DNA of 36,944 bases from Bacteroidota bacterium (GTDB taxonomy: Bacteria > Bacteroidota > Bacteroidia > B-17B0 > Aurantibacillaceae): positions 1-36,944 of the forward strand of contig JAUXSA010000134.1 in the NCBI GenBank assembly GCA_030681615.1. The letters are read 5' to 3'. Shown piece by piece: positions 1-9,400 of this stretch. Position numbers and translations under genes: made by a program. How positions within the stretch are numbered: the stretch's first letter is position 1; each line of letters starts with the position of its first letter. Below the pieces are notes generated by a model. It was not told the DNA's origin. It searched no databases and saw only the letters and a program-made list of their open reading frames with translations.

Positions 1-150
1 AAATTTAAAAGAATATACCCACAGATGGGTATTTTTTAGATAATAATATGGTTTTGCCCGTCTAATTCGCTGAAAATTGGCTATTTACAATTCATCCACC
101 AAATTCAACAGTTCATTGGTTTTGTGGTTTATTCTCTTTAAGTGACTCTT

Positions 151-158
151 TAGTTTTG
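151..158 (+). promoter_or_regulatory. Bacteroidota-type -7 promoter box for the TonB receptor operon
   Basis: The sequence TAGTTTTG fits the Bacteroidota sigma consensus TAnnTTTG exactly. It lies 21 bases before the ATG at 180, so the leader would be about 18 nt. I see no well-placed -33 TTTG. It is the only good promoter candidate ahead of the four-gene operon. Confidence 0.55.
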
Positions 159-179
159 TCGGCATAAAACTAAACAAAA

Positions 180-2558
180 ATGAAAAAAAATTATCTCCTC
201 TTGTTATTCATGTTTTTAACTGCTATTGCTTTTAAAACTAAGGCACAGAGCCAAAGTCAAACTATTCGCGGAACGGTTATCGATAAACAATCGCAATCTA
301 CCATCCCTGGTGCTAATATAATTATTATTGGAACAGAACCTATTAAAGGTACTGTTACTGATATGGATGGCCGTTTTAAAATTATAGAGGTTGGTCCCGG
401 CCGATACGACATAAAAATATCTTATTTAGGATATAAAGAAATTGTAATGCCAAATGTGGTTGTAACTTCCGGTAAGGAAGTGGTATTGGATATTGGAATA
501 GAAGAAAATATAAATTCGTTAAGCGAAATCGAAGTTTCGGGTACTAAAAAAAATGAAACTAACAACGATATGACAAGTGTTAGCGGTCGATCATTTTCTA
601 TGGAGGAAGTAAATCGTTATGCCGGTGGACGTTCAGATCCATCAAGACTTGCAGCTAATTTTGCAGGCGTTAGTTCGCCTGATGATTCAAGGAATGATAT
701 TGTTATAAGGGGAAACTCACCTACCGGTGTTTTATGGCGCATTGAAGGTTTAAACATTCCAAATCCTAATCATTTTTCTACCGTTGGTACAACAGGTGGC
801 CCGGTTAGTGCTATTAATACGAACGTGATCAAAAATTCAGATTTTTTTACTTCAGCATTTCCTGCAGAATATGGTAATGCCAATGCGGGTGTATTTGATC
901 TTGGTTTTAGGACAGGGAATTCAGAAAAACGTGAGCATACTCTACAATTGGGTGCTTTAACCGGATTAGAAGCTATGACAGAAGGCCCCATTAATAAACA
1001 AAAAGGTTCTTCTTATTTATTCGCTTATCGTTATTCGTTCACAGGTGTGGCGCAAGCTATTGGAATTCCAATTGGTACAACGGCCACTCCTTTTTACCAG
1101 GATATTTCTTTTAAAATTAATGGCGGCAATACAAAATTTGGCAAATTTACTTTGTTTGGTTTAGGCGCAAAAAGTAAAATAGATTTTATTCATACAAAAA
1201 TTGACAGTACCGATCTTTTTGCCAATCCTACAAAGGACAGCTATTTTACAAGCGATATTGGGTTAATAGGTTTAAAACATTTTATTAAAGTAAATGAGCG
1301 TTCGTATTTTAATACTATTATTGGCGCCACTTATAACGGTTCTAATTATTTAGAAGATAATATTGCAACAGATACAAAGCCGCTAGAGCGTTATGTAGAA
1401 AATAAAACGAGTCAAATACATTATTCAATAAACACGTCGTTCAATTCGAAAATAAATTCAAAATTATTTGTAAAAATTGGCGTGATCTCTGAAGTAATTA
1501 ATTTAATATTAGATGCGCGTGTAAAAGATTCAAATTCGGTTTGGAATAAATATTGGGATTTTAATGATTATATGGTACTTCACCAGGCTTATGCGCAAGC
1601 AAAGTATCGTTTTACGGATAAGTTGACTTTAAACCTTGGTGTGCACGGACAGTTATTGGATCTTAACAATTCTACTTCTATTGAACCACGTGTAGGAATA
1701 AAATACCAGTTGAATGAAAAAAACACAGTAAGCCTTGGTTATGGTATGCACAGCCAGATGCAACCTGCCGATGTTTATTTTTACCGTACAAGAAAAGCCG
1801 ACGGAACTTATGAAACAACAAATAAGAATTTAGGTTTTACAACCAGCCAGCATTTTGTTTTAGGTTATGATATATTACCGGTAAAAGACTGGCGCATAAA
1901 AACAGAAGTATATTACCAGTTATTATCAAATGTTCCTGTAACTAAAACACCAGGCAGTTTTTCGATGTTGAATACCGGCGCCAGTTTTTTGCCTAACGAT
2001 CAGGTTAACCTAGTAAATTCAGGTAGCGGTACAAATTATGGCGCTGAATTAACCATAGAGAAGTTTTTTAGCAAAGGCTATTATGTATTAATAACAGGAA
2101 CTGTTTATGAATCAAAATATAAAGGTAGCGATGGAGTAGAACATAATACTGCTTTTAATGGTAATTACGTGTATAATATTTTAGGTGGAAAAGATTTTAA
2201 AATAGGAAAAGAAAAACGTAATGTATTTTCGGTCGGGATAAAAATGACACAAGCGGGTGGACGTTATTTTACACCGGTTGATCTTGAAGCTTCTCAGGCC
2301 GCTGACGCTCAGGTTTTACAAGGTGACGCATATGCATTCTCGCAACGAAATCCTGATTTTTTTAGATTAGATGTAAAAACAGGCTTCACTTTTAATAGCA
2401 GAAAAAGTAAATTATCGCAAACACTGTCATTTGATATACAAAATGTAACAAATAACAAGAATGTGTTTGCACAACGTTATAATCCGGTTACAAATACTGT
2501 TAATACAGCATATCAAATAGGCTTCTTTCCAAACTTTGTTTATAAAATTCAATTCTAA
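180..2558 (+). CDS. TonB-dependent receptor with N-terminal carboxypeptidase-regulatory-like domain
   Basis: Outer-membrane beta-barrel transporter of 792 aa, expected to import an unknown ligand using TonB energy. Residues 1-22 form a Sec signal peptide ending KTKAQ. Residues about 28-115 are a CarboxypepD_reg-like beta-sandwich (TIRGTVIDKQ, then GTVTDMDGRFKI and YDIKISYLGYKE). About 140-245 is a plug domain (DIVIRGNSPTGVLWRIEG, then AFPAEYGNANAGVFD). The rest is beta-barrel with alternating strands and ends in aromatic-rich FPNFVYKIQF, a typical C-terminal barrel strand. No SusD partner is adjacent, so it is not a classic SusCD pair. The next gene starts 2 nt downstream, then a histidine kinase and response regulator follow, which suggests substrate-linked regulation. 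The substrate cannot be read from the sequence. Confidence 0.9.
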   Translation: MKKNYLLLLFMFLTAIAFKTKAQSQSQTIRGTVIDKQSQSTIPGANIIIIGTEPIKGTVTDMDGRFKIIEVGPGRYDIKISYLGYKEIVMPNVVVTSGKEVVLDIGIEENINSLSEIEVSGTKKNETNNDMTSVSGRSFSMEEVNRYAGGRSDPSRLAANFAGVSSPDDSRNDIVIRGNSPTGVLWRIEGLNIPNPNHFSTVGTTGGPVSAINTNVIKNSDFFTSAFPAEYGNANAGVFDLGFRTGNSEKREHTLQLGALTGLEAMTEGPINKQKGSSYLFAYRYSFTGVAQAIGIPIGTTATPFYQDISFKINGGNTKFGKFTLFGLGAKSKIDFIHTKIDSTDLFANPTKDSYFTSDIGLIGLKHFIKVNERSYFNTIIGATYNGSNYLEDNIATDTKPLERYVENKTSQIHYSINTSFNSKINSKLFVKIGVISEVINLILDARVKDSNSVWNKYWDFNDYMVLHQAYAQAKYRFTDKLTLNLGVHGQLLDLNNSTSIEPRVGIKYQLNEKNTVSLGYGMHSQMQPADVYFYRTRKADGTYETTNKNLGFTTSQHFVLGYDILPVKDWRIKTEVYYQLLSNVPVTKTPGSFSMLNTGASFLPNDQVNLVNSGSGTNYGAELTIEKFFSKGYYVLITGTVYESKYKGSDGVEHNTAFNGNYVYNILGGKDFKIGKEKRNVFSVGIKMTQAGGRYFTPVDLEASQAADAQVLQGDAYAFSQRNPDFFRLDVKTGFTFNSRKSKLSQTLSFDIQNVTNNKNVFAQRYNPVTNTVNTAYQIGFFPNFVYKIQF

Positions 2559-2560
2559 AA

Positions 2561-3139
2561 ATGAAAAAAATATTGATCATAAACGGGCATCCAAAAAAAG
2601 ATAGTTTTTGCAATTCTTTATGTGAGGCCTATAAAACAAGTGCAAAAATAGCTGGCAATGATGTTATTTTATTAAATCTTCACGAACTCGATTTTAATTT
2701 AAACTTGCAAATGGGTTATTCTAAACAAAGTACAATAGAACCAGATATACAATTTGCGCAGGAAAAAATAAAATGGGCTCAACACATTGTTATTGTGCAT
2801 CCCGTTTGGTGGGGTTCAGTTCCGGCTCTATTAAAAGGGTTTTTTGATACCACCTTGTTGCCTGGCTTTGCTTTTAAATACAGAGATAAAGGAGTTTTGT
2901 GGGATAAGCTTTTGGCAGGAAGAACCGCAAGAATAATTTATACAACAGATACACCAATATGGATCTACCGTTATTTTTTTAATTCACCTTCTGTGAACCA
3001 GGTTAAAAAAAGAACGCTGGCGTTTTGCGGAATAGATCCCGTAAAGGTTACGGCTATTGGTCCTATAAGAAAATCAAAAATGGAGTTCAGGGCAAAGTGG
3101 ATTGAAAAAATAGAAGCACTTGGAAGAAATGCCGCATGA
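2561..3139 (+). CDS. Flavodoxin-fold NAD(P)H:quinone oxidoreductase (KefF/MdaB/NQO-like)
   Basis: Predicted cytoplasmic FMN- or FAD-dependent quinone reductase of the Flavodoxin_2 family, 192 aa, a normal length. The N-terminal phosphate-binding loop is seen in KILIINGHPKKDSF, and the family signature PVWWGSVPALLKGFFD lies at about residues 86-101. Such enzymes reduce quinones by two electrons, protecting against redox cycling, and some act as ancillary subunits of KefB/C. The gene begins 2 nt after the TonB receptor stop and ends 33 nt before the histidine kinase GTG, so it is probably co-transcribed. Its place inside a receptor/two-component operon is unusual and hints that the signal or substrate is redox-active. 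The substrate is an inference. Confidence 0.82.
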   Translation: MKKILIINGHPKKDSFCNSLCEAYKTSAKIAGNDVILLNLHELDFNLNLQMGYSKQSTIEPDIQFAQEKIKWAQHIVIVHPVWWGSVPALLKGFFDTTLLPGFAFKYRDKGVLWDKLLAGRTARIIYTTDTPIWIYRYFFNSPSVNQVKKRTLAFCGIDPVKVTAIGPIRKSKMEFRAKWIEKIEALGRNAA

Positions 3140-3172
3140 TCTTATAACCTAAAATTTTATTACATTTAAGCA

Positions 3173-4192
3173 GTGAGAAAAAATAAAATACGCTTTTTGT
3201 ATATGGTGCTTTTGGGCATTATTATTTCCTTTCTTTTGGACGTAATTGTTGAGCATAATGACCATGGTCACACGAAGATGTTTGATTTTCTTATTTCTGT
3301 ATTGATTACGATTATTGTTTGGGAGGGTAATTTAAGGATCGATACAATAATGAACCATAAATTTCCATGGGAAAAAAGCCCGGGCAGACGAATATTGTAC
3401 CAACTTCCTATAAGCATGATATTTAGCGCATCTGCTATTTACCTTTCCATGCTTGCGTTTGACAAATTTGTTTGCGCCTTGCCCGAAGAAGCTAAGAACG
3501 CATTTATGAGTACTGCCATTGTAATGGGTATTTTAGTCACTTTTATTGTTTTATCAATTGAGATCAGCGCCTTATTTTTTGGAAACTGGAAAAAGTCTTT
3601 AGTTGAAATTGAAAAGTATAAATCGGAAAACTTACAAGCGCAATTACAAAATTTGAAGAACCAGTTAAATCCACACTTTTTATTTAATAATTTAAGTGTG
3701 TTATCCTCTTTGGTTTACATCGATCAGGATAAGGCCGTTGATTTTATCAATCAGCTTTCTAAAGTTTACCGTTATTTGCTCGATAACAGAGATAATGAAT
3801 TAGTTGCCCTTGAAACTGAATTGGCTTTTATTCAATCATATACTTATTTAATAAAGATCCGTTTTGATAAAAATATTATTTTTAATCTTGATATTCCAAA
3901 AGATAAAACACACTTAATGTTACCGCCATTATCTCTTCAAATGCTAATAGAAAATACGATTAAACATAACGAGATCTCAAATGAGCTACCTCTAACTGTT
4001 CAAATAAAGGTCGCAGATGATATGTTGGAGATCTCTAATAATCTGCAATTACGAAAATCAACCGAGATTAGCTCTAAAACAGGTTTACAGAATATAAAAG
4101 ATCGTTACAAATTTTTTACCGAACAAAACGTAGAAGTTATTTCAACAGATAGATCATTTACAGTAAAAATTCCATTATTAAGATCTAAATGA
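3173..4192 (+). CDS. LytS-type sensor histidine kinase (His_kinase family)
   Basis: Inner-membrane sensor kinase of 339 aa. Four hydrophobic segments are visible at about residues 8-26, 37-52, 76-97 and 111-136, with almost no extracytoplasmic loop. A short coiled coil (about 142-165) leads to the His_kinase motif LNPHFLFNNL with phospho-acceptor H168. The ATPase domain shows an N box (LIENTIKHN, about 259-267) and the GLQNIKDRY signature typical of the family. The start is GTG at 3173; no ATG lies close upstream in frame. It overlaps the response regulator by 4 nt (ATGA), so the pair is translationally coupled. It presumably phosphorylates that LytTR regulator. The sensed signal is unknown. 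Confidence 0.9.
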   Translation: MRKNKIRFLYMVLLGIIISFLLDVIVEHNDHGHTKMFDFLISVLITIIVWEGNLRIDTIMNHKFPWEKSPGRRILYQLPISMIFSASAIYLSMLAFDKFVCALPEEAKNAFMSTAIVMGILVTFIVLSIEISALFFGNWKKSLVEIEKYKSENLQAQLQNLKNQLNPHFLFNNLSVLSSLVYIDQDKAVDFINQLSKVYRYLLDNRDNELVALETELAFIQSYTYLIKIRFDKNIIFNLDIPKDKTHLMLPPLSLQMLIENTIKHNEISNELPLTVQIKVADDMLEISNNLQLRKSTEISSKTGLQNIKDRYKFFTEQNVEVISTDRSFTVKIPLLRSK

Positions 4193-4944
4193 AAGCAATA
4201 ATAATAGAAGACGAAAAATTATCGGCTGAACATTTGGCTACGCTTTTAAAAAAGGTGGATAGTTCTATAGACATTATTGCCACATTTGATTCGGTAAAAA
4301 AAAGCGTAGAAGAATTTACCAAAGGGTTGAAAGCTGATTTGTTATTTGTAGATATTCATTTGGCGGACGGTTTAAGTTTTGATATTTTTTCGAAAATATC
4401 TATCGAAACGCCGGTCATATTTACTACTGCATACAACGAGTATGCAATAAAGGCCTTTAAGATAAATAGTGTTGACTATCTTTTGAAACCAATAGGCATA
4501 GAAGATCTTCGAAATGCGGTTGACAAATACAAAAAATTAAATACTATAAATCAGGCGGTTATTTTAGAGAATATTTCCAATGCGTATCAAAGCATAAACA
4601 AGCAATTTAAAAATCGTTTTATGGTAAAAATGGGCGATTCCATTTCTTCTATAAAAACAGAAGAGATCTTGCATTTTATTTCTGAAGACGGTATGGTTTT
4701 AATTGCTACTGAGAATGGAAAACGTTTTGTGATAGATTATACATTGGATAATCTGGAAACATTGATATCACCCGATATTTTTTTCAGGATCAACCGTAAA
4801 GTGATCATAAATATTAGCAGCATTCAAAAAGTTGGATCATATTTTAACAGTAGACTGAAAATAAATTCATCTAATTTAAATGATGAAGACTGTGTTGTAA
4901 GTCGCGAACGCGTGAATGAGTTTAAGTCTTGGCTTGATAAATAG
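4189..4944 (+). CDS. LytTR-family response regulator transcription factor
   Basis: A 251-aa DNA-binding response regulator. The receiver domain (about 1-120) carries acidic residues near E7/D8, phospho-acceptor D55 in LLFVDIHLAD, the switch TTAY motif and K100 in YLLKP. A LytTR DNA-binding domain occupies about 143-250 (FMVKMGDSISSIKTEEILHF, then FFRINRKVIINISSI). LytTR proteins bind as dimers to direct repeats upstream of their targets. The gene overlaps the kinase stop by 4 nt and closes the operon. A weak hairpin over the stop codon (GCTA/TAGC, 4944-4958) followed by a T-run could end transcription, but its stem is only 4 bp. The likely targets include its own operon, by analogy only. Confidence 0.92.
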   Translation: MKAIIIEDEKLSAEHLATLLKKVDSSIDIIATFDSVKKSVEEFTKGLKADLLFVDIHLADGLSFDIFSKISIETPVIFTTAYNEYAIKAFKINSVDYLLKPIGIEDLRNAVDKYKKLNTINQAVILENISNAYQSINKQFKNRFMVKMGDSISSIKTEEILHFISEDGMVLIATENGKRFVIDYTLDNLETLISPDIFFRINRKVIINISSIQKVGSYFNSRLKINSSNLNDEDCVVSRERVNEFKSWLDK

Positions 4945-4967
4945 CTACAATTTATAGCATTTTTTTA

Positions 4968-4994
4968 TTGTCGTCAAATAAAGCCGTTACTTTG
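4968..4994 (+). promoter_or_regulatory. Candidate promoter implying a near-leaderless mRNA
   Basis: TTG (4968-4970) is followed after 16 bases by TTACTTTG (4987-4994), one mismatch from TAnnTTTG. Transcription from it would start around 4998, only about 4 nt before the GTG at 5002. The short spacer and the mismatch make this moderate evidence. Confidence 0.4.
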
Positions 4995-5001
4995 TAAAAA
5001 C

Positions 5002-6375
5002 GTGTTTGCAATTATTGACATAGAGACCTGCGGCGGGAAATTTAATTACCAAAAAGGAAGGATCACTGAGATCTGTATTATTGTACACGATGGTTTAGTG
5101 GTTGTAGATAAATTTACAACCCTTATTAATCCTGAATGTTACATTTCACCTTATTACACAAGCCTTACAAGTATTACTAACGATATGGTGCGCGATGCTC
5201 CAAAATTTCATGAGGTTGCCAAAAAAATCATTGAGATGACAGAGAATTGTGTGTTTGTAGCACACAACGTTGGCTTTGATTATAATTTTGTGAAGGATGA
5301 ATTTGCATCACTCGGTTACAAATATCAGCGCGAAACGTTATGCACCGTTCGGTTGAGCAGAAAATTAATTCCCGGAAGAATATCATATAGCCTTGGTCAT
5401 TTATGCGCTTCTTTAGGTATAGAGATCTTTGGTCGCCACCGTGCCGAAGGTGATGCTGTTGCTACCGCGCAGCTATTTGATCTATTAATACAGCTAAAGA
5501 ATAATAATCCTTTATATAGAAACAAAGGTGTTGTTGAAATAATGACGCGCCGGGTTGACAACATAAAAAAATACATTTTAGATAAATTGCCCGAAAGTTG
5601 CGGCGTGTATTATTTTTTAAATAAAGAAGGCGGCATTATATATATTGGTAAAAGTGTGAACATGTATAACCGCGCGCAAAGTCATTTTGGTACCGAAGAG
5701 CGCAAAGGCAAAAAAATGTTGAATGATCTTTATAACGTTGATTTTGTAGAGACGGGTAGTGAATTAATAGCATTATTACTAGAGGCCGAAGAAATAAAAA
5801 AACATAAGCCACTTTATAACCGTAAAAGCAAAGCAGATGTATTTACACACAGCATTGATTGGTTTAAAAACAAAGAAGGCATTATCGGTTTTAAAATTGT
5901 GCCTTACGATGAGTCTGAAAATTCTTTGGTTGCTTTTACAAATTATTCTTCTACACGTGAAAGACTAGAAAGTTGGATAGAGGAAAAGGTGTTGTGTTTA
6001 CAATATTGTTCTTTAACCAGCGAAGGAAGTTTTTGCTTTAACCACCAGATAAAAAAGTGTAATGGCATTTGTGCAGGAGAAGAAGAAATTGAAGAATACA
6101 ATAAACGCGCTGCTGAAATTGTAACACAATATAGTTTCCATCACCCAAACTTTGTGATCATAGAAAGGGGGAGAAGGGCTGATGAGAGTGCTATTGTACT
6201 GATAGAAAAAGGGCATTACGTGGGTTATGGATATTTTGACAGCTCAGATACTTTTAGTTCGCCCGAAGAAGTTGGAGGGTTGATAAAGCGCAGTCTATAT
6301 TACCCGGATGCTGATGGCTTGGTGCAAAACTGGTTAAGAAAAAGCAGGAGAAGGGTAATTGATTTTAGCCAATAA
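5002..6375 (+). CDS. DnaQ-like 3'-5' exonuclease fused to GIY-YIG (UvrC/Cho-like) endonuclease
   Basis: A 457-aa cytoplasmic two-nuclease fusion. Residues 1-165 form a DEDDh exonuclease of the DNA polymerase III epsilon type: D6 and E8 in IIDIETCGG, D93 in AHNVGFDYNF, and H146 with D151 in GRHRAEGDA. Residues about 195-280 form a GIY-YIG domain: CGVYYFL, IIYIGKS with R224 nearby, an acidic segment ending LLLEAEEI and HKPLYNRK. The remaining about 180 residues resemble the Bacteroidota version of this family, with a Cys-containing segment KKCNGICAG as seen after the GIY-YIG domain in UvrC/Cho relatives. A role in excision repair is inferred; such fusions occur in several bacterial phyla. The start is GTG at 5002, placed by the IDIET motif at the extreme N-terminus. 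Confidence 0.9.
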   Translation: MFAIIDIETCGGKFNYQKGRITEICIIVHDGLVVVDKFTTLINPECYISPYYTSLTSITNDMVRDAPKFHEVAKKIIEMTENCVFVAHNVGFDYNFVKDEFASLGYKYQRETLCTVRLSRKLIPGRISYSLGHLCASLGIEIFGRHRAEGDAVATAQLFDLLIQLKNNNPLYRNKGVVEIMTRRVDNIKKYILDKLPESCGVYYFLNKEGGIIYIGKSVNMYNRAQSHFGTEERKGKKMLNDLYNVDFVETGSELIALLLEAEEIKKHKPLYNRKSKADVFTHSIDWFKNKEGIIGFKIVPYDESENSLVAFTNYSSTRERLESWIEEKVLCLQYCSLTSEGSFCFNHQIKKCNGICAGEEEIEEYNKRAAEIVTQYSFHHPNFVIIERGRRADESAIVLIEKGHYVGYGYFDSSDTFSSPEEVGGLIKRSLYYPDADGLVQNWLRKSRRRVIDFSQ

Positions 6376-6406
6376 AAAAGCAGCGACCATTTAGCCGCTG
6401 CTTTTT
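6375..6406. terminator. Bidirectional rho-independent terminator
   Basis: An 11-bp perfect stem (6375-6385 with 6396-6406; core GCAGCG/CGCTGC) with a 10-nt loop is flanked by an A-run on the left and a T-run on the right. It therefore serves both the + strand nuclease gene and the - strand cargo gene that converge here. Confidence 0.85.
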
Positions 6407-6422
6407 AATTTCAGATCAATTT

Positions 6423-9400
6423 TTATTTGTACAAACTTATATTACCTTTTTGATCATAAAGTTTTTCATCTTTACCTGTTGCTTTAATAATGTAGAAATA
6501 AGTGCCAACGGGTAATTCTTTTCCAGCTGTATTTTTACCATCCCAGGCAATATTTCCTGTTGTGCTGTTAGATTCAAAAACTTTATTTCCCCAACGATCG
6601 AATATTAGTGCATTGATCTCAGATACATTCGCCACTTTTAAGAATAATATATCATTACTTCCATCACCATTTGGCGTGAACACATTTGGCACTTCCAGTT
6701 TAGAAGGGAGTTCAACAGTAATTATCTTTGTAACGGTATCCTTACATGAACCTTTAAGTACATACATGGTTACAGTATAGGTTCCTGCGTTAGAATAGGT
6801 AGTTACAGGTGAAACGCTAACCGAATTTGTTACCTGGCTGCCACCGTTACCAAAACTCCAAACCGCAGTAATACTTGCAGAGGGTGTAACCGGAGATGAA
6901 GAGGCTGATAAATTTTGGAATGAAACCGTTAATGGCGCAAAACCAGTATAGGTGCTTGGTAAAAAATCTCCGTTCAATGCACCGTCAATTACCTCTACTT
7001 GTCCTTGCGTTGTACAACCGTTTGCAGGGTTGGTCACATAAATATTATACTCACCAGTTTTATTAACACAAGTTGTAGAGCAGGTATAACAGCTAAATGA
7101 CGTAGTTGGAACAGAACCCCAAGAGTAAGTAAATCCCGTTGTTGTTCCACTAATAATTGGAGCGATCATCACACAATTTGAGCCGGGTGTACCGCAATCT
7201 AAAATAAATGGTGCCGGTGGATTTGGATTATTTACATTAGGATAGATACGATTATCGCCAATTGTTTTTGTTGCAACTGCTGTACAGCCATTTTTCATGT
7301 CCTTAGCAATTAAAGTATATGTACCGGGTGTAAAAGCAATGTACGTTGATGTATTAGAAAAAGTTGGTTGAGGTGATGGTCCTGTCCACACATATCCAAT
7401 AACTACTCCTATAGATGTAAATATAGGCGGTACATTACTTGTACTTGCATTGGTTAAGTTAATAGTTGGCGTATTACAGCTTATTTGGTTGCTACCGGTA
7501 ATTAAAGCGGTTGGCCTCGATATATTCTGATAAATAGTTATTGGTTGTAGGCTTTTGCATTTATTAATATTATCTGTTATCGATAAAGTATAAGTAGCAA
7601 CAACTGTATTGGTTGTGTTTGAAGTAGTACAAACAGTTAATGTATCATTTGGTAACTGACCTGCCGGTGGGCCCGGGAAAGCCCAGCTAAATGCTACATT
7701 GGTATTTGTACTTGTGCCTTTAATTAAAGTGCACGGCACATCACAAGTTAACGTTTGTTGACTTGCCGCAGCAGTTATCTGCGGCGCAAATGTATTTTGG
7801 ATAATAGAAACGGGGACTTTTGTTTCGCAATTGTTTGTGATATCATGAGTGATAACAGTATATTGGCCGGGGGTATTTACGGTATAGGTTGAGTTATTAT
7901 TAAATGTATATGATGGACCAGCAAAACTTGGTGGTAAAAGAGTATAGTTTACAGCACCGCCTGGTGTTGGAAAAGTTGTAACATTCGAAATATTGATCGT
8001 GGCTAAACTTGTAGTACCACAACCTATTGTAAATTGTTGCGGACTAGTTACCGAAAAAGTCGGGAACCCCGATGAGGAAGTAACCGTTACAGTTTTACAG
8101 GTTGTACAACCATTAATATTATCAGTTACACATAATGTACTAACGCCAACTGGTGCAGGGAAAATAGAAATAGATCCTGAACTTATAGCGCTTCCACCCA
8201 AGGGAGAATACCAACCGCTTGTGCATCCAATTAATGGGTTTGTTGTGCCTGTAAATGTTGCAGGGGAACCTGCAGGGCAAATAATATTTTGTACCATTGG
8301 AGTAACAGTTGAAGTTGGCGCAACTGTATTAATCCCAATTGTAAATACAGAAAAAGAACTACAACCTGTTACAGCATCTGTTGTAGTAACTGTATATTGT
8401 GCAGGGTTACAAAATGTAACGTTTGTTCCACTAGAAGTTCCACTCAAACTTACCCAGGTATATGTTAAAGCACCAAATGTATAATTGCTCGTTGCAACAA
8501 AATTGATGCAGGGATGCGCGCAGGTAATACTTCCTGAGCCGGTTACGTTTGTAATGGTTAAAGTTGGAGCTGGCGGCGCGCCATTAATATTTACCGTTGC
8601 ACTTGTCATACAACCTAACGGGTCGGATACTGTTACAGTTGCTGGACCTGTACCGATTGCATAAGTTGCCTGCGTTGTAGATGCATTTAAAGAAAGCGGA
8701 TTAGGTGACCATACAATTGTGGATGCCACTGATGCAGAACCAGCTGTTGTACAAGAAGCTACTGCAACTGTTCCACCGCAAGGTGCTTGTGCTACAGAAG
8801 CAAAAACCTGAGGCGCTGGTGTAATTGTAACTGTAATTACACGAATAATTGGCGCGCATGATCCCGGAGGATTCATTGTTAATGTATAGTCTCCGGAATT
8901 AGTTGTTGTAAGGGTTTGATTACTCATTAACGGGGTCGTGTAAGGCGGGCCAACAGAGCCAGCCCACGAATAGGGTCCAAGCCCGCCGGGTGCAATAATA
9001 GTTGCGCCAGTTGAACCACAGGTTGGTAAAGTAATGGATGGTGTTCCGGCAGGAAATGGATTATTGTTACCGATAATTGTCATCGGCGCACATTTCGCAT
9101 CAAAATAAATGTAAGCACCGTGTCCGCCAAATCCACAATCAACTACGGTAACATCAATTTGAACTAAATTATTTAAGTATGGTGAAAGATCAATTGCAGA
9201 AGCGGTCCAGTTTGAATAAACCCATGATCCGCCACCAACTGCAGGTACAAAAACGGGTCCGCCCGGTGGCACCGTAAATGAACAGCCTGCACCCGGAACA
9301 GCAACAGAAATGTTTGGACAAGCTAACACAGTAGAAGTGTTTGTAACAGTATTTGTAACAGTAACTTTAATACTAAAACCTGGTTGATCGCAACAGGCAT

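Noticed and set aside
1-179. A gene fragment or RNA gene at the left edge
   Set aside because: No frame with a recognisable domain and no tRNA-like or rRNA-like structure is seen. Only the promoter box at 151-158 is supported.
7993-8484. A 163-codon + strand open frame inside the large - strand cargo gene
   Set aside because: The - strand gene has a signal peptide and sorting domain. The + frame is a Val/Pro-rich mirror of its Thr/Asn-rich sequence.
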